64,000 nucleotides of DNA from Photobacterium piscicola (GCF_900166965.1 NZ_FUZI01000010.1:1-64000); one strand, 5' to 3'; positions 10,837-22,614 are shown, numbered from the stretch's first letter. Translations and numbers: made by a program. Notes: generated by a model not told the origin, from the letters alone.

Positions 10837-12051
10837 ATGACCTCGTCGACACCCCCTACTACCGATACCAAATTAGTCACTTTAATGGTGGTTTTGGTGC
10901 TATTTAGCCCGTTGGCTATTGATATTTATTTACCCGCTTTCCCAGCTATTGCCGATAGTTTTGGGGTTAATGCTGTGCGTGTACAAGATACCGTGACATG
11001 GTTTATGTTCAGCCTTGGTTTGGGGCAATTATTGGCAGGACCATTAGCGGATCGTTTTGGACGCCGCCCGATTGCGTTAGCTGGGATTGTTATTTATGGT
11101 TTTAGTGCCTTAATGGCGTATTTAGCCACCAATTTAGACATGCTTTTAACGGCGCGTTTATTACAAGGGTTTGGTGCTTGTGCGACTTCTGTTGCGGCAT
11201 TCTCTGCGGTGCGTGATAGTTTTGGTGCTGAAAAAAGTGGTCGTATGATCAGTTACTTAAATGGTGCAATCTGTTTTATTCCCGCTTTAGCACCGTTATT
11301 AGGAACCTGGTTAACCCATGAGTTTGGTTGGCGTTCAAATTTTAGTTTTATGGCAGGCTTTGCACTCGTTGCTGGGCTGTTTATTATGACGATGTTTAAA
11401 GAAACCCGTCCTACGAATACTCATGTGAGTGGTTCAACATTAAGTCTGAGTCGTTATTGGTCGGTATTACGTGAACCTACTTTTTTATACCATGCGAGTC
11501 TGTGCATGTTATCAATGGCGGTTATTTTAGCGTATGTGACGTCGGCTCCTGTATGGTTAATGAGTCACCTTGGTGCTGATATGAACCAATTTACGCTGTG
11601 GTTTGGCATTAATGCGGCATTAAATATTACAGCATGCATGGTTGCGCCTAAATTTATGGATCGTTTTGGTACGCGAGCAACATTGCAAACCGGATTGATT
11701 ATTTTAGCTGCCGCTGGTGGTTTAATGTTGGCTCTGAGTACAATCAATCAAGCATGGGCATTTATGGTGCCTATTTTTATCTGCTCATTTGGGTTTGCTT
11801 TTGTCTTAGGCTCTGCGGCAGGTAAAGCATTAGCGCCTTTTGGTGATCGTGCAGGTACTGCTGCGGCATTGTTAGGCCTATTTCAGATGAGTGGTGCTGG
11901 CGTGATGGTAAGTTTGACTCAGCGTTTAGATTTAGCAACGCCAATGTTGATGACCCTACAGATGTGGTTACTGATTCCTGGTTTATTTGTGTTGTGGTCA
12001 AAATGGGGTAAAAGCTGGCATCAAACGGTACTCACAACCGATAAGGTGTGA
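10837..12051 (+). CDS. Bcr/CflA-family MFS drug efflux transporter
   Basis: A 404-residue, 12-helix major facilitator protein. The N-terminal signature SPLAIDIYLPAFPAIADSF (about 24-42) and the motif GQLLAGPLADRFGRRP are typical of Bcr/CflA drug:proton antiporters (bicyclomycin, chloramphenicol, florfenicol class). The substrate cannot be told from sequence. The ATG follows TAGGAACAACAT. Monocistronic with its own terminator. Confidence 0.92.
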   Translation: MTSSTPPTTDTKLVTLMVVLVLFSPLAIDIYLPAFPAIADSFGVNAVRVQDTVTWFMFSLGLGQLLAGPLADRFGRRPIALAGIVIYGFSALMAYLATNLDMLLTARLLQGFGACATSVAAFSAVRDSFGAEKSGRMISYLNGAICFIPALAPLLGTWLTHEFGWRSNFSFMAGFALVAGLFIMTMFKETRPTNTHVSGSTLSLSRYWSVLREPTFLYHASLCMLSMAVILAYVTSAPVWLMSHLGADMNQFTLWFGINAALNITACMVAPKFMDRFGTRATLQTGLIILAAAGGLMLALSTINQAWAFMVPIFICSFGFAFVLGSAAGKALAPFGDRAGTAAALLGLFQMSGAGVMVSLTQRLDLATPMLMTLQMWLLIPGLFVLWSKWGKSWHQTVLTTDKV

Positions 12052-12091
12052 GTGATTGCGGCCAAAGGTTGCTTGAGTAGACGTTATGATT

Positions 12092-12120
12092 AAGCCTGTC
12101 ATTGTGACAGGCTTTATTTT
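12092..12120 (+). terminator. MFS gene terminator
   Basis: A 10-bp stem (12092-12101 with 12105-12114) with a 3-base loop and T-rich tail. Confidence 0.85.
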
Positions 12121-12213
12121 TATGGGGCAAATGATGAAGGGGGTGTTTATGATGCATTTAACGCGTTGAGTGGCAACAATAAACAGTGATAGTACTATCA
12201 ATAAAAATCACTG

Positions 12214-12233
12214 AACTGGACATTTATCCAGTA
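12214..12233. promoter_or_regulatory. LexA-like box upstream of rmuC
   Basis: AACTGGACATTTATCCAGTA has the CTG-N10-CAG core of the gammaproteobacterial SOS box, with ACTG and CAGTA flanks symmetric. It lies 53 bases before the rmuC start. The central AT alternation is imperfect, so this is a candidate only. Confidence 0.45.
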
Positions 12234-12286
12234 TCGACTTAGCCTTACAACAGAAATGGAAGCGTGTTTTTTGTAGAGTATTTGAT

Positions 12287-13819
12287 ATGACGGAATGGTT
12301 GAGTGGTGGCATGATTTCCCTGTTGGCAGCGATCTCTGGCGCGACAGTGGCGAGTGTTATTACCACACTATGGTTAAAGGGACGTTTTGAGCAAACATTA
12401 CAATTACATCAGCAGCAAGCAGAGGCTGATAGTCGGTTATTGCAATTACGTGAGCAACAATTACAGCAGCAGTTAAATGAGCGTAATCAAGAACTCGAGC
12501 AGATGGATGACGAGCGTGATCGCCTAACCCATGAAATTCGACAACTGCATGGTAATTTATCGGCTGCGGTTGAAAAAATGCGTCATTTTGAAGCGCTTCA
12601 AAATGAAAAACTGTATTTATCAGAACAATTAGATAACGCACGAATCATTAATGCTGGTCTTGAAGCGGATTTACGTGAACAAGATGCCCGTCATTTTGAA
12701 GAACAAAAATCGGCCGAAGAAAAAATTCAATTATTAGAAAATGCCGAAGAGCGATTACGGGTGCAATTTGAAAGCCTTGCTAATAAATTGTTTGAACACA
12801 AAACTCGGAGTGTCGATGAGCAGAATAAAATCAGTCTTCAGCGTTTATTAATGCCATTGAAAGAGCAGCTGGAAGGTTTTAAAAAACAAGTTAACGATAA
12901 CTTCACACAAGAATCCCGCGAACGTCATACTCTGGTCCATCAAATTAATCATCTTAAACAACTCAATGAGCAAATGGCGCAAGAAGCGGTGAATCTAACT
13001 CAAGCGCTTAAAGGTGATAATAAGGCTCAAGGTAATTGGGGAGAAGTGGTACTCGCGCGGGTATTAACCGAATCAGGACTGCGTGAAGGGCATGAATATC
13101 AAACCCAAGTCAGCCTAGAAAATGAAGATGGCAAACGCTATCAGCCAGATGTGGTGGTGCATTTACCTCAGCAAAAGGATGTGGTGGTTGATGCTAAAAT
13201 GTCATTAGTGGCTTATGAACGGTTCTTTAATGCCGACACTGTGGCGGCGCGAGAACTGGCAATGAGTGAGCATATTGCTTCAATGCGAGCACACATGCGA
13301 GGTTTAAGCCGCAAAGATTATCATCAGTTGCATGGCGTTCAAAGTTTGGATTATGTGTTGATGTTTATTCCGGTTGAACCTGCTTTTCAAGCCGCGATTG
13401 CCGCTGATCCTAAACTGATTCGTGATGCAATGGATCTCAATATTATGTTGGTTAGCCCAACGACTTTGCTGGTGGCACTGAGAACCATTAATAATTTATG
13501 GCGTAATGAACGTCAAAATCAAAACGCCAAAGAAATTGCTGATCGAGCAAGTAAGTTATACGACAAATTACGCTTATTTGTTACCGATATGGAAGGATTA
13601 GGTACGTCATTAGATAAGGCCAGTCAAAGTTATCATAGCGCCATGAATAAATTAGTCAGTGGGCGAGGGAATGTTATTCGTCAAGCTGAAAGTTTTAAGT
13701 TATTGGGGGTAGAAGTGAAGCGTGATATTAGCTCGCAATTAGTTGAAAAATCGCAGTCACAATTGCATGATGCGAGAGGTTTTTCACATATCACTTCAGC
13801 GACTGAGTCTGATTTGTAG
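12287..13819 (+). CDS. rmuC: DNA recombination protein RmuC
   Basis: A 510-residue RmuC protein: an N-terminal membrane anchor (about 5-27), a long coiled coil (about 35-240) and a C-terminal RmuC domain with a restriction-endonuclease-like core (GNWGEVVL, YQPDVVVHLP, VVDAKMSLVAYERF). RmuC limits recombination at inverted repeats and has been linked to genome stability; its reaction is not established. Length is like E. coli (475) with a longer coiled coil. Monocistronic; a LexA-like box lies upstream. Confidence 0.94.
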   Translation: MTEWLSGGMISLLAAISGATVASVITTLWLKGRFEQTLQLHQQQAEADSRLLQLREQQLQQQLNERNQELEQMDDERDRLTHEIRQLHGNLSAAVEKMRHFEALQNEKLYLSEQLDNARIINAGLEADLREQDARHFEEQKSAEEKIQLLENAEERLRVQFESLANKLFEHKTRSVDEQNKISLQRLLMPLKEQLEGFKKQVNDNFTQESRERHTLVHQINHLKQLNEQMAQEAVNLTQALKGDNKAQGNWGEVVLARVLTESGLREGHEYQTQVSLENEDGKRYQPDVVVHLPQQKDVVVDAKMSLVAYERFFNADTVAARELAMSEHIASMRAHMRGLSRKDYHQLHGVQSLDYVLMFIPVEPAFQAAIAADPKLIRDAMDLNIMLVSPTTLLVALRTINNLWRNERQNQNAKEIADRASKLYDKLRLFVTDMEGLGTSLDKASQSYHSAMNKLVSGRGNVIRQAESFKLLGVEVKRDISSQLVEKSQSQLHDARGFSHITSATESDL

Positions 13820-13954
13820 TGCTTAAAGAGTAAACCACTTTGAGCAAACGACAACCATCAAGTACACTAAGCCAGTTGAATAAATGAATTTAATCCTCGT
13901 CAGCTATTTTATTGTGATAATGGAATGAGCGCGAGGACACATAATGGATTGAGC

Positions 13955-14710
13955 ATGACGGACACCACACAAGACACGACCCACTTTGGCTTTCGTACCG
14001 TGGCCAAAGAGGAAAAAGCAACCATGGTTGCTGAAGTATTCCATTCAGTAGCGGCAAAGTACGACATTATGAATGATTTAATGTCGATGGGTATTCATCG
14101 CGTTTGGAAGCGTTTCACGATTGACTGCAGTGGTGTGCGCCGTGGTCAACGCGTGCTTGATTTAGGCGGTGGTACTGGTGATTTAACCGCTAAATTTTCT
14201 CGTATTGTGGGTGACAGTGGACAAGTTATTTTAGCCGACATTAATAACTCAATGCTAAAAGTTGGCCGCAGTAAGCTACGTGATAGTGGCGTGATTGGTA
14301 ACGTTGGTTATGTTCAAGCAAATGCCGAAGAACTGCCTTTTCCTGATAATTATTTTGATTGTATTACGATCAGCTTCTGCTTGCGTAACGTTACCGATAA
14401 AGAACAAGCATTACGTTCGATGTACCGTGTATTAAAACCCGGTGGTCGTTTATTAGTGCTAGAGTTTTCTAAGCCGATTTTAGAGCCTTTATCAAAAATA
14501 TATGACGCTTACTCATTTCATTTATTACCGAAAATCGGTGAAATCATTGCTCATGATAGCGAAAGTTATCGCTATTTAGCTGAGTCTATTCGTATGCATC
14601 CTGATCAAGAAACATTGAAAGGAATGATGGACGATGCTGGGTTTGATCAGACAACCTATTACAACTTAACTGGCGGTATTGTTGCTTTGCACCGTGGTTA
14701 TAAGTTCTGA
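13955..14710 (+). CDS. ubiE: Ubiquinone/menaquinone C-methyltransferase UbiE
   Basis: SAM-dependent methyltransferase acting on demethylmenaquinol and on 2-polyprenyl-6-methoxybenzoquinol. It has the SAM motif [12 protein letters not shown], the signature [11 protein letters not shown]-type block near the start ([14 protein letters not shown]) and the second UbiE signature [17 protein letters not shown]. The start at 13955 ([16 protein letters not shown]) gives 251 residues, exactly the E. coli length; ten codons lie upstream in frame without support. First gene of ubiE-ubiJ-ubiB; the tat genes follow. Confidence 0.97.
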   Translation: MTDTTQDTTHFGFRTVAKEEKATMVAEVFHSVAAKYDIMNDLMSMGIHRVWKRFTIDCSGVRRGQRVLDLGGGTGDLTAKFSRIVGDSGQVILADINNSMLKVGRSKLRDSGVIGNVGYVQANAEELPFPDNYFDCITISFCLRNVTDKEQALRSMYRVLKPGGRLLVLEFSKPILEPLSKIYDAYSFHLLPKIGEIIAHDSESYRYLAESIRMHPDQETLKGMMDDAGFDQTTYYNLTGGIVALHRGYKF

Positions 14711-14717
14711 GGCCCCT

Positions 14718-15320
14718 ATGCCAATAGATGCATTTGTTACTGGCGCGGTAGAAACAGCGCTTAATCAATTAGTAAAAGACGATGCTGATAGTCAGCGTCG
14801 TTTGTCACGCTTACGCGGAAAAGTGATTAGCGTGGTTCTGAATGAATTTGGCAAAACGCTATATTTTGTTTTTAGTCAGCAAATTGATGTATTAGCGGCT
14901 TATGAGGGTGAGGTCGATTGTCAATTGGCCCTCAATTTAACGGCGCTGCCTGAATTACGCCAGCAAGCCAATCTCACTCAGTTAATTAAAGCTGATAAGT
15001 TATCTCTTGATGGTGACTTACAACTCGCCCAGCATTTTTCTAGTTTATTAGGTGGATTAAAGCCAGATATCGAAGAAAAGCTCGCTTATTACAGTGGGGA
15101 TGTTGTGGCGCATACGGTGGTTAGCGGCATCAAATCAAGTGGACAGTTTATTCAGCAGCGATTACTAAAACGCCAGCGAAATGTAGCTCAAACACTAACG
15201 GAAGAGTGGAAATTATTACCACAGCCATTAGAGATCGCGTATTTTGCTGATCAAGTTGATGACTTGAAATCAGATGTTGCCTGTTTTGAGGCCCGATTAA
15301 ATCAGCTACTTGAGCGATAA
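14718..15320 (+). CDS. ubiJ: Ubiquinone biosynthesis accessory factor UbiJ
   Basis: A 200-residue protein with an N-terminal SCP2-like lipid-binding domain (about 10-110) and a C-terminal helical segment. UbiJ and UbiK form the lipid-binding scaffold of the Ubi metabolon in aerobic ubiquinone synthesis. The ATG at 14718, 7 bases after the ubiE stop and TGAGG, gives the E. coli length (201). An upstream frame overlapping ubiE is rejected. Between ubiE and ubiB as in E. coli. Confidence 0.93.
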   Translation: MPIDAFVTGAVETALNQLVKDDADSQRRLSRLRGKVISVVLNEFGKTLYFVFSQQIDVLAAYEGEVDCQLALNLTALPELRQQANLTQLIKADKLSLDGDLQLAQHFSSLLGGLKPDIEEKLAYYSGDVVAHTVVSGIKSSGQFIQQRLLKRQRNVAQTLTEEWKLLPQPLEIAYFADQVDDLKSDVACFEARLNQLLER

Positions 15321-15325
15321 TAGCC

Positions 15326-16963
15326 ATGATGACTATTCGTGAATTTAAACGTCTTTACCGTATTATTGAAGTGCAATTACGTTACGGTTTGGATGATTTT
15401 ATTCCGCAAGACCCACGAACAGTATTGCCAAAAAAATTACGTAAATCGTTATTCTGGATTAAAAATGAATATCCAGATAAACCGTTAGGTGAGCGATTAC
15501 GGTTAGCGTTACAAGAATTAGGTCCGGTGTGGATCAAGTTTGGGCAGATGATGTCGACTCGACGTGATTTGTTCCCTCCCCATATCGCCGATCAATTAGC
15601 GTTATTGCAAGATCAAGTGGCCCCGTTTGATGGTCAATTAGCGAGACGTACGATTGAAGCATCATTAGGTGGCCCGATTGAGCAATGGTTTGATGATTTT
15701 GATGAGGTAGCGTTAGCTTCAGCTTCGATTGCACAAGTTCATACTGCGACCATGAAAGAAAATGGCCGTGAAATTGTATTTAAAGTCATTCGTCCTGATA
15801 TTCGTCCTATTATTGAAGCAGATATTAAGCTGATGTACAGGATGGCCGAGATAGTTTCTCGGCTTCAACCACAAGCACGGCGATTACGTCCAGTTGAAGT
15901 GGTAAGGGAATACGAAAAAACCTTACTTGATGAACTGGATTTAATGCGTGAAGCAGCGAATGGAATTCAACTTCGACGTAACTTTGAAGGTGATGACACT
16001 CTGTATGTGCCTGAGGTCTTTACTGATTACAGCAGTGTAAATTTACTGGTGATGGAGCGAATCTACGGGATTCAGGTTTCTGACCTTGATGCCTTAAAAG
16101 CTAACGGTACTGATCTGAAATTATTATCAGAAAATGCGGTAAATATATTTTTTACCCAAGTGTTCCGTGATAGTTTCTTTCATGCTGACATGCACCCAGG
16201 GAATATTTTTGTTTCCTATGAGCACCCACATGATCCACAATGGATAGCATTAGATTGTGGTATTGTCGGCACGCTTAATCGTGAAGACAAACGTTATTTG
16301 GCTGAAAACTTACTGGCTTTCTTTAATCGAGATTACCGAAAAGTGGCCGAATTGCATGTTGATTCAGGTTGGGTACCCGCAGATACCAATATTGACGCGT
16401 TTGAAGTTGCTATTCGTACCGTGTGTGAACCCATATTTGAAAAGCCGTTATGTGAAATATCATTTGGGCATGTATTGTTGAATTTATTCAATACTGCACG
16501 TCGATTTAATATGGAAGTGCAGCCGCAATTAGTGTTGTTACAAAAGACATTGCTTTATGTTGAAGGTCTTGGACGCCAGCTGTACCCACAACTTGATTTA
16601 TGGGCGACAGCAAAACCATTTTTAGAAGATTGGATGTCACGTCAAGTTGGCCCACAAGCCATTATTGATGCAGTAAAGAGTAAAGCGCCATTTTGGGCTG
16701 AAAAGTTACCAGAATTACCTGAATTACTTTACGACAGTTTGCGCCAAGGCAAGGTTATGAATCAACGACTCGATACACTCTATGATAATTTCATGGATAG
16801 TCGGCGTAACCAAGGTAAGGCAAGATTTTATTTTGGTATTGGTGCCACCATGATGGTGTGTGCTGCCATACTTTTCGGTGATCATGTTACCACCTATCCT
16901 GCTATTGCAGCTGGAGCAGGAGCGGTATTTTGGTTGCTGGGATGGCGAGCCTGTCGACAGTAG
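15326..16963 (+). CDS. ubiB: Ubiquinone biosynthesis ATPase UbiB
   Basis: Atypical kinase-like ATPase of the ADCK/Coq8 group needed for ubiquinone synthesis, anchored by two C-terminal helices (about 500-540). The family-specific KxGQ motif is seen in [13 protein letters not shown], followed by the Ala-rich nucleotide loop [25 protein letters not shown] (catalytic/metal Asp and Asn) and LDCGIVG. 545 residues, as in E. coli. The start could be either of two adjacent ATGs. 5 bases after ubiJ. Confidence 0.97.
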   Translation: MMTIREFKRLYRIIEVQLRYGLDDFIPQDPRTVLPKKLRKSLFWIKNEYPDKPLGERLRLALQELGPVWIKFGQMMSTRRDLFPPHIADQLALLQDQVAPFDGQLARRTIEASLGGPIEQWFDDFDEVALASASIAQVHTATMKENGREIVFKVIRPDIRPIIEADIKLMYRMAEIVSRLQPQARRLRPVEVVREYEKTLLDELDLMREAANGIQLRRNFEGDDTLYVPEVFTDYSSVNLLVMERIYGIQVSDLDALKANGTDLKLLSENAVNIFFTQVFRDSFFHADMHPGNIFVSYEHPHDPQWIALDCGIVGTLNREDKRYLAENLLAFFNRDYRKVAELHVDSGWVPADTNIDAFEVAIRTVCEPIFEKPLCEISFGHVLLNLFNTARRFNMEVQPQLVLLQKTLLYVEGLGRQLYPQLDLWATAKPFLEDWMSRQVGPQAIIDAVKSKAPFWAEKLPELPELLYDSLRQGKVMNQRLDTLYDNFMDSRRNQGKARFYFGIGATMMVCAAILFGDHVTTYPAIAAGAGAVFWLLGWRACRQ

Positions 16964-17046
16964 TCGCTGTAGGTTTCGCCTATACTTATAGTTGCGTGTA
17001 ACAACGCACTCCGTTATTAACCACATAAAGCTGAGGTAAAATAAGC

Positions 17047-17307
17047 ATGGGTGGTATCAGTATCTGGCAATTATTAATTATTGCACTGATCATTGTTCTG
17101 TTGTTCGGAACTAAGAAGTTACGCACATTAGGTGGCGACTTAGGTTCTGCTGTTAAGGGTTTCAAAAAAGCGATTGGTGATGATGATTCAGCACCTGCAG
17201 CTAAAAAAGAAACAACAGATGCAGATTTTGAACAAAAGAAAATTACGGATGAACAGCAAGCAGCTGATCAGACAACAACGAGTCAAAAAGACAAAGAGCA
17301 GGTTTAA
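17047..17307 (+). CDS. tatA: Sec-independent translocase subunit TatA
   Basis: An 86-residue TatA: a short N-terminal membrane helix ([17 protein letters not shown]), the hinge [23 protein letters not shown] amphipathic helix and a charged tail. TatA oligomers form the passage for folded proteins exported by the twin-arginine pathway. GAGG lies ahead of the ATG. First of tatABC; tatB starts 3 bases after its stop. Confidence 0.96.
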   Translation: MGGISIWQLLIIALIIVLLFGTKKLRTLGGDLGSAVKGFKKAIGDDDSAPAAKKETTDADFEQKKITDEQQAADQTTTSQKDKEQV

Positions 17308-17310
17308 GAC

Positions 17311-17649
17311 GTGTTTGATATCGGGTTCTGGGAGTTAGTGCTGATCTCCGTGGTGGGATTGGTAGTACTGGGGCCGGAACGTCTACCCGTTGCGATACGT
17401 ACTGTATCGCAGTGGATAGGTGCAGCCCGTAATATGGCAAACTCAGTCAAAGATGAATTGTCTCAGGAACTGAAAATTCAGGAACTGCAAGCCAATTTAA
17501 AAAAAGCTGAGCAAATGGGAATGAAGGACATCGCGCCTGAATTGCAAGAGTCGGTTGATGAACTTAAAAAAGTCGCCTCTGATGTGCAACGTCCCTATGC
17601 TGATAAAAGCGAGCAACCCTCAGCAACGACTTCTAATAAGCAGGAATAA
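17311..17649 (+). CDS. tatB: Sec-independent translocase subunit TatB
   Basis: A 112-residue TatB with the N-terminal helix [25 protein letters not shown] (key Glu8 and the GPERLP hinge), followed by an amphipathic and then Lys/Glu-rich helix. TatB with TatC forms the receptor for twin-arginine signal peptides. GTG start at 17311. The C-terminal tail is shorter than in E. coli (171), common in Vibrionaceae. Confidence 0.95.
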   Translation: MFDIGFWELVLISVVGLVVLGPERLPVAIRTVSQWIGAARNMANSVKDELSQELKIQELQANLKKAEQMGMKDIAPELQESVDELKKVASDVQRPYADKSEQPSATTSNKQE

Positions 17650-17660
17650 ATTACATCACT

Positions 17661-18446
17661 ATGTCGACTGTCGAAGATTCGCAGCCGTTATTCAGCCATT
17701 TACTTGAGCTGCGTACACGGATCCTGCGCTCTCTCATCAGCGTGCTAGTGGTTTTTGTCTGTATAGTTTGGTTTTCGAAAGACATTTACGCGTTTGTAGC
17801 AGCACCTTTGGTTGAACGTATGCCAATCGGTGCCACTATGATTGCAACAGATGTTGCGTCACCGTTCTTTACACCGATAAAACTCACTTTAGTTACCGCT
17901 GTGTTTATTGCTGTACCAATGATTTTGTATCAACTGTGGGCGTTTGTAGCTCCTGGTTTATACAAGCATGAACGTAAGCTTATTATGCCATTACTGGTTT
18001 CCAGCTCATTGCTGTTTTATGCCGGTGTTGCGTTTGCTTATTTTGTTGTGTTTCCATTGGTGTTTAAGTTCTTTACCAGCGTCGCTCCGCAAGGAGTTGA
18101 AGTTGCAACAGATATTTCAAGTTATCTCGATTTCGTATTGTCGCTATTTATGGCGTTCGGTATTGCATTTGAGATCCCTGTCGCGATTATTCTGTTGTGT
18201 TGGACCGGTGCTACCGATCCTGAAACGTTACGCAGTAAACGCCCATATATTATCGTGGCAGCGTTTGTGGTCGGTATGTTGTTAACACCGCCTGATATTT
18301 TATCTCAGACCTTGTTAGCGGTGCCGATGTGCTTGCTATTTGAAGTCGGCTTATTCTTCTCACGTTTTTACATTCGTAAAGATGATGAAGACGAATATGG
18401 CGATGAAGATGAGCCGCAAGACATAAAGAGCATCAGCAAAGAATAG
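17661..18446 (+). CDS. tatC: Sec-independent translocase subunit TatC
   Basis: A 261-residue, six-helix membrane protein that binds the twin-arginine signal. Conserved marks are [11 protein letters not shown] near the N-terminus (signal-peptide binding Glu/Arg), [18 protein letters not shown] and the late Pro-Pro-Asp segment LTPPDILSQ. The cytoplasmic C-terminus is very acidic ([13 protein letters not shown]). Ends the ubi-tat run; terminator 24 bases after the stop. Confidence 0.97.
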   Translation: MSTVEDSQPLFSHLLELRTRILRSLISVLVVFVCIVWFSKDIYAFVAAPLVERMPIGATMIATDVASPFFTPIKLTLVTAVFIAVPMILYQLWAFVAPGLYKHERKLIMPLLVSSSLLFYAGVAFAYFVVFPLVFKFFTSVAPQGVEVATDISSYLDFVLSLFMAFGIAFEIPVAIILLCWTGATDPETLRSKRPYIIVAAFVVGMLLTPPDILSQTLLAVPMCLLFEVGLFFSRFYIRKDDEDEYGDEDEPQDIKSISKE

Positions 18447-18470
18447 GGTTTATCCCCCTGTGATGATGAA

Positions 18471-18497
18471 AAAAACCGACCTTGGTGTCGGTTTTTT
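18471..18497 (+). terminator. tatC terminator
   Basis: Stem AAAAACCGAC (18471-18480) with GTCGGTTTTT (18487-18496), then Ts. Confidence 0.92.
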
Positions 18498-18588
18498 TAT
18501 GTCTGTAATAATGTGATTATCACATAGTCAGTCAATTCGAGGCTCGATATACTGAGGTAAAGACGAGTTCATCAAAGAATGGAAAAAA

Positions 18589-19368
18589 ATGATAGATATT
18601 GGTATTAATCTGACCAACAGCCGCTTTGATAAAGATCGCGCCGATGTTATTACTCGCGCGCAAGCAGTTGGAGTAAAAGGACTGGTTATTACCGGTACCA
18701 GCATTGAAGAAAGTATTGCCGCTCAGCAACTGGCTCAGCAGTGGCCTGATTATTGTTATAGCACTGCAGGCGTTCATCCTCATGATGCAAAATCGGTAAC
18801 AGATTTCGCTTTACCTCAGATTCGTGCTTTAGCACAACTGTCACAGGTGGTTGCCATTGGTGAGTGTGGGTTGGATTTTAATCGTGATTTTTCACCACGT
18901 CCGCAACAAGAAGCGGTGTTTGAAGCCCAACTGGCGTTAGCTGCAGAGCTTAACTTACCCGTGTTTATGCATTGTCGTGATGCTCATGAGCGTTTTTTAG
19001 CTATTTTAAAACCATGGCGCGATAAATTACCCGCAGCAGTTGTGCATTGTTTTACCGGCTCACAGCAAGAACTCACTGATTGTTTAGCACTTGATTTACA
19101 TATTGGTATTACCGGTTGGATCTGTGATGAACGCCGAGGCACTGAGCTGCGCCAAATTGTGAAACATATTCCAAGCCAACGGTTAATGATTGAAACTGAT
19201 AGTCCTTATTTATTACCGCGTGATTATCGTCCTAAGCCTAAATCGAGCCGTAATGAACCGTTGTATTTACCCCATATTGCTGCCGTTATTGGTGAGTGTC
19301 GTGGTGAATCAGCCATAGATGTTGTCAATAATTCTTACCAAGTCAGCCAAGCTTTTTTTGCAATTTAA
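18589..19368 (+). CDS. tatD: TatD family metal-dependent DNase
   Basis: A 259-residue TIM-barrel hydrolase of the TatD family, 3'-5' exonucleases that need Mg and help repair peroxide damage; despite the name not needed for Tat export. Metal ligands: GECGLD (Glu), MHCRD (His), VVHCFTG (His), ETDSPYLLP (Asp). It begins IDIGINLTN as in E. coli TatD, rather than the HxH of the YcfH/YjjV branches. It is separated from tatC by a terminator, so it has its own promoter. Confidence 0.94.
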   Translation: MIDIGINLTNSRFDKDRADVITRAQAVGVKGLVITGTSIEESIAAQQLAQQWPDYCYSTAGVHPHDAKSVTDFALPQIRALAQLSQVVAIGECGLDFNRDFSPRPQQEAVFEAQLALAAELNLPVFMHCRDAHERFLAILKPWRDKLPAAVVHCFTGSQQELTDCLALDLHIGITGWICDERRGTELRQIVKHIPSQRLMIETDSPYLLPRDYRPKPKSSRNEPLYLPHIAAVIGECRGESAIDVVNNSYQVSQAFFAI

Positions 19369-19391
19369 TCCCACCTTGGTGGTGTGAGTGA

Positions 19392-20468
<1,077 letters not shown>

Positions 20469-20485
20469 CGTTTATTGAACGTGAT

Positions 20486-20513
20486 AAAAAGCGAGCTAAG
20501 GCTCGCTTTTTTT
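20486..20513 (+). terminator. hemB terminator (probably bidirectional)
   Basis: AAAAAGCGAGC (20486-20496), TAAG loop, GCTCGC plus T run. The A run on the other side allows it to serve asnC too. Confidence 0.92.
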
Positions 20514-20527
20514 ATGGCAAATTTTCA

Positions 20528-20989
20528 CTATGGCTTTACATTTCGATTGATCGGATTTTGCAGTGAAATTAAGGTTTCTGTTGATTGTACTTCTTCAATG
20601 GCTTGCAGCTTATTGATCAATACATGCTGCAGTTCTTCAATTGAGTGACACATCAATTTAACAAAAATATTGTAAGCGCCTGTGGTGTAATACGCTTCGA
20701 CAACCTCATCGAGCTGATTGAGTTTTTCAAGCGCTGAGTGGTAATCACGCGCAGCATAAAGGTTGATACCAATAAAGCAGCATACGTCATAACCTAATAA
20801 TTTTGGGTTAACGATTACCTCGGTCCCGGTAATAATGTTGGAGGCCCGCATTTTTTCAACCCGCACATGGACAGTTGCAGGGCTGACGTTAAAACGTTTC
20901 GCCATTTCAGCATAAGGCACTCGCGCATCCGTCATTAACGCGTTAAGAATGTCGCGATCTAAATCATCGATGCGAACAGCTATATTCAT
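20528..20989 (-). CDS. asnC: Transcriptional regulator AsnC
   Basis: A 153-residue Lrp/AsnC regulator: N-terminal helix-turn-helix (LDRDILNALMTDARVPYAEMAKRF then VSPATVHVRVEKM) and C-terminal RAM ligand domain (AYYTTGAYNIFVKLMC). It is very close to E. coli AsnC throughout, including LISLQNPI near the end. AsnC senses asparagine and controls asparagine synthetase; no asnA lies beside it here. The ATG at 20989 is six bases after AGGA; a GTG one codon earlier is less well spaced. Confidence 0.94.
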   Translation of the reverse strand: MNIAVRIDDLDRDILNALMTDARVPYAEMAKRFNVSPATVHVRVEKMRASNIITGTEVIVNPKLLGYDVCCFIGINLYAARDYHSALEKLNQLDEVVEAYYTTGAYNIFVKLMCHSIEELQHVLINKLQAIEEVQSTETLISLQNPINRNVKP

Positions 20990-21165
20990 CACAATTCCTT
21001 TTCAGCGAGGTAAGTTATTCGCTACTTAAGACCATGGTCTATCTTATCCTTATGTTAGGTTGTGATACCAGAGCCAAGCGTGATTTGTAGTGCTATAATT
21101 CGCCGCCTAAAGCTTCTATCTCCAATAATGGGTGAGATAGATATTGTTTGATATCGGAGAATGCA

Positions 21166-21954
21166 GTGCAACTAGCCTTACTTTGTGAAGTTCCTCAACG
21201 TCAGTCTGAATTAGATCAACTCGCCGCCCGCTGGGGATTGACGCATGATGAGCACAGCTGTTTTGCGTTAGTGTTAACCGCTAACCAATTAGAGCTGCGT
21301 AAGTTAGATGAACCTAAACTTGGTGCTGTATTTGTCGATTTAGCCAGTGGCGCGGTAGCACACCGTCGTAAATTCGGTGGTGGTCGTGGGCAAGCTATTG
21401 CGAAAGCGGTGGGACTAAAAAATGGGTTAACCCCAACGGTATTAGATGCTACTGCCGGTTTAGGCCGCGATGCGTTTGTGCTCGCGTCGTTGGGTTGTAA
21501 GGTGCAATTAGTGGAGCGTCATCCGGTGGTCGCAGCTTTACTTGATGATGGCTTAGCCCGTGCGAAAGCGGATCCTGAAATTGGTCATTGGGTCAGTGAG
21601 CGGATGCAGTTATTACATGCATCAAGCCAAGATGCATTGTTGCAATTGGCGGCGGATAAAGATTTTGTTGCTCCTGAGGTGATTTATTTAGATCCGATGT
21701 ACCCGCATAAAAAGAAATCGGCATTGGTGAAAAAAGAAATGCGCGTTTTTCAAACCTTGGTGGGTGCAGATTTAGATGCTGATGAGTTATTTGCGCCAGC
21801 GTATGCATTAGCCACTAAACGGATTGTGGTTAAACGTCCTGACTATGCTGAATTTTTAGCAAATGCGAAGCCATCGATGGCGATTGAAACCAAGAAAAAC
21901 CGCTTTGATATTTATGTGAAAGCGAGCATGAAGAATAATGACGAGCCAAAATAA
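21166..21954 (+). CDS. rsmJ: 16S rRNA m2G1516 methyltransferase RsmJ
   Basis: SAM-dependent enzyme that methylates N2 of G1516 in 16S rRNA. Conserved blocks: [12 protein letters not shown], the SAM loop [52 protein letters not shown] (catalytic Asp-Pro-Met-Tyr) and KRPDYA. Start chosen at GTG 21166, six bases after GGAG, giving 262 residues (E. coli 250). A TTG six codons upstream has no binding site. Confidence 0.94.
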   Translation: MQLALLCEVPQRQSELDQLAARWGLTHDEHSCFALVLTANQLELRKLDEPKLGAVFVDLASGAVAHRRKFGGGRGQAIAKAVGLKNGLTPTVLDATAGLGRDAFVLASLGCKVQLVERHPVVAALLDDGLARAKADPEIGHWVSERMQLLHASSQDALLQLAADKDFVAPEVIYLDPMYPHKKKSALVKKEMRVFQTLVGADLDADELFAPAYALATKRIVVKRPDYAEFLANAKPSMAIETKKNRFDIYVKASMKNNDEPK

Positions 21955-22055
21955 AAATTTACAAATTTAAGCTTCAAGCGCACACTCTATGCTGGAATTA
22001 CGAATCATTATCGTTTAATGTTCGTGGAACTGGTTATTTGAGTGAGGGTCTGTTG

Positions 22056-22541
22056 ATGGTTAAATCTTTATGTAAGTATCGTCGTGCTGAAATTGCCGAT
22101 CAATTTGCGACGATCACTAAGATAGTCAGTGAACCAACATTTATTTGCGCGAGTTGCACCCGTGTGGCGAGTGATAAAAACTATTTATGTAAACCGAGCC
22201 GTTTAACCAATACGGTATCAGCAACAGCCGCAACATTGACACCAATGCCAACACCCACGCCGATGATGACGTTGGCGGCCTCAACTGCGCCGACTTCTGA
22301 TACGATCAATGTGCACCAATTACCGATGCCAACTGCGGTGGGGCAAAGTCGAATTGAGATGGTAACCATTGTTGAACAAGCTGAGGTGCTTGAACAGCCC
22401 GATAGGTTGTTAGAACAAACGGAAAAATTGAAAAAATTAGCTAAGAAAAAAAATAAACTCTTAAAAAAAGCGGCTAAAGCGGTGAAGAAGTTTGATAAGC
22501 AATTACGTAAAACAAAGCAAACGCTTGGGTTAACATCCTGA
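22056..22541 (+). CDS. Hypothetical protein with CxxC-type motif and basic coiled coil
   Basis: 161 residues in three parts. Residues 1-50 are conserved-looking, with a likely metal-binding Cys set (C31, C34, C45: ICASC...LCKP). Residues ~52-100 are low complexity, rich in Thr, Pro, Met and Ala. Residues ~108-158 form a Lys-rich helix likely to coil. I recall similar Vibrionaceae proteins with the same N-terminal Cys block but no known function. A nucleic-acid role would fit the basic tail but is only a guess. Start at 22056, seven bases after GAGGG. Confidence 0.75.
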   Translation: MVKSLCKYRRAEIADQFATITKIVSEPTFICASCTRVASDKNYLCKPSRLTNTVSATAATLTPMPTPTPMMTLAASTAPTSDTINVHQLPMPTAVGQSRIEMVTIVEQAEVLEQPDRLLEQTEKLKKLAKKKNKLLKKAAKAVKKFDKQLRKTKQTLGLTS

Positions 22542-22571
22542 TTTAGCGTTCACTGCATTATGATCACCAAT

Positions 22572-22600
22572 AAAAAAGCCTCCCTAGGGAGGCTTTTTTA
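22572..22600. terminator. Bidirectional terminator
   Basis: A perfect palindrome centred on CCCTAGGG with six A at the left and six T at the right. It ends the hypothetical gene on the plus strand and the 30-codon peptide gene on the minus strand, 15 bases past that gene's stop. Confidence 0.93.
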
Positions 22601-22614
22601 TTAGTATTTGTTTA

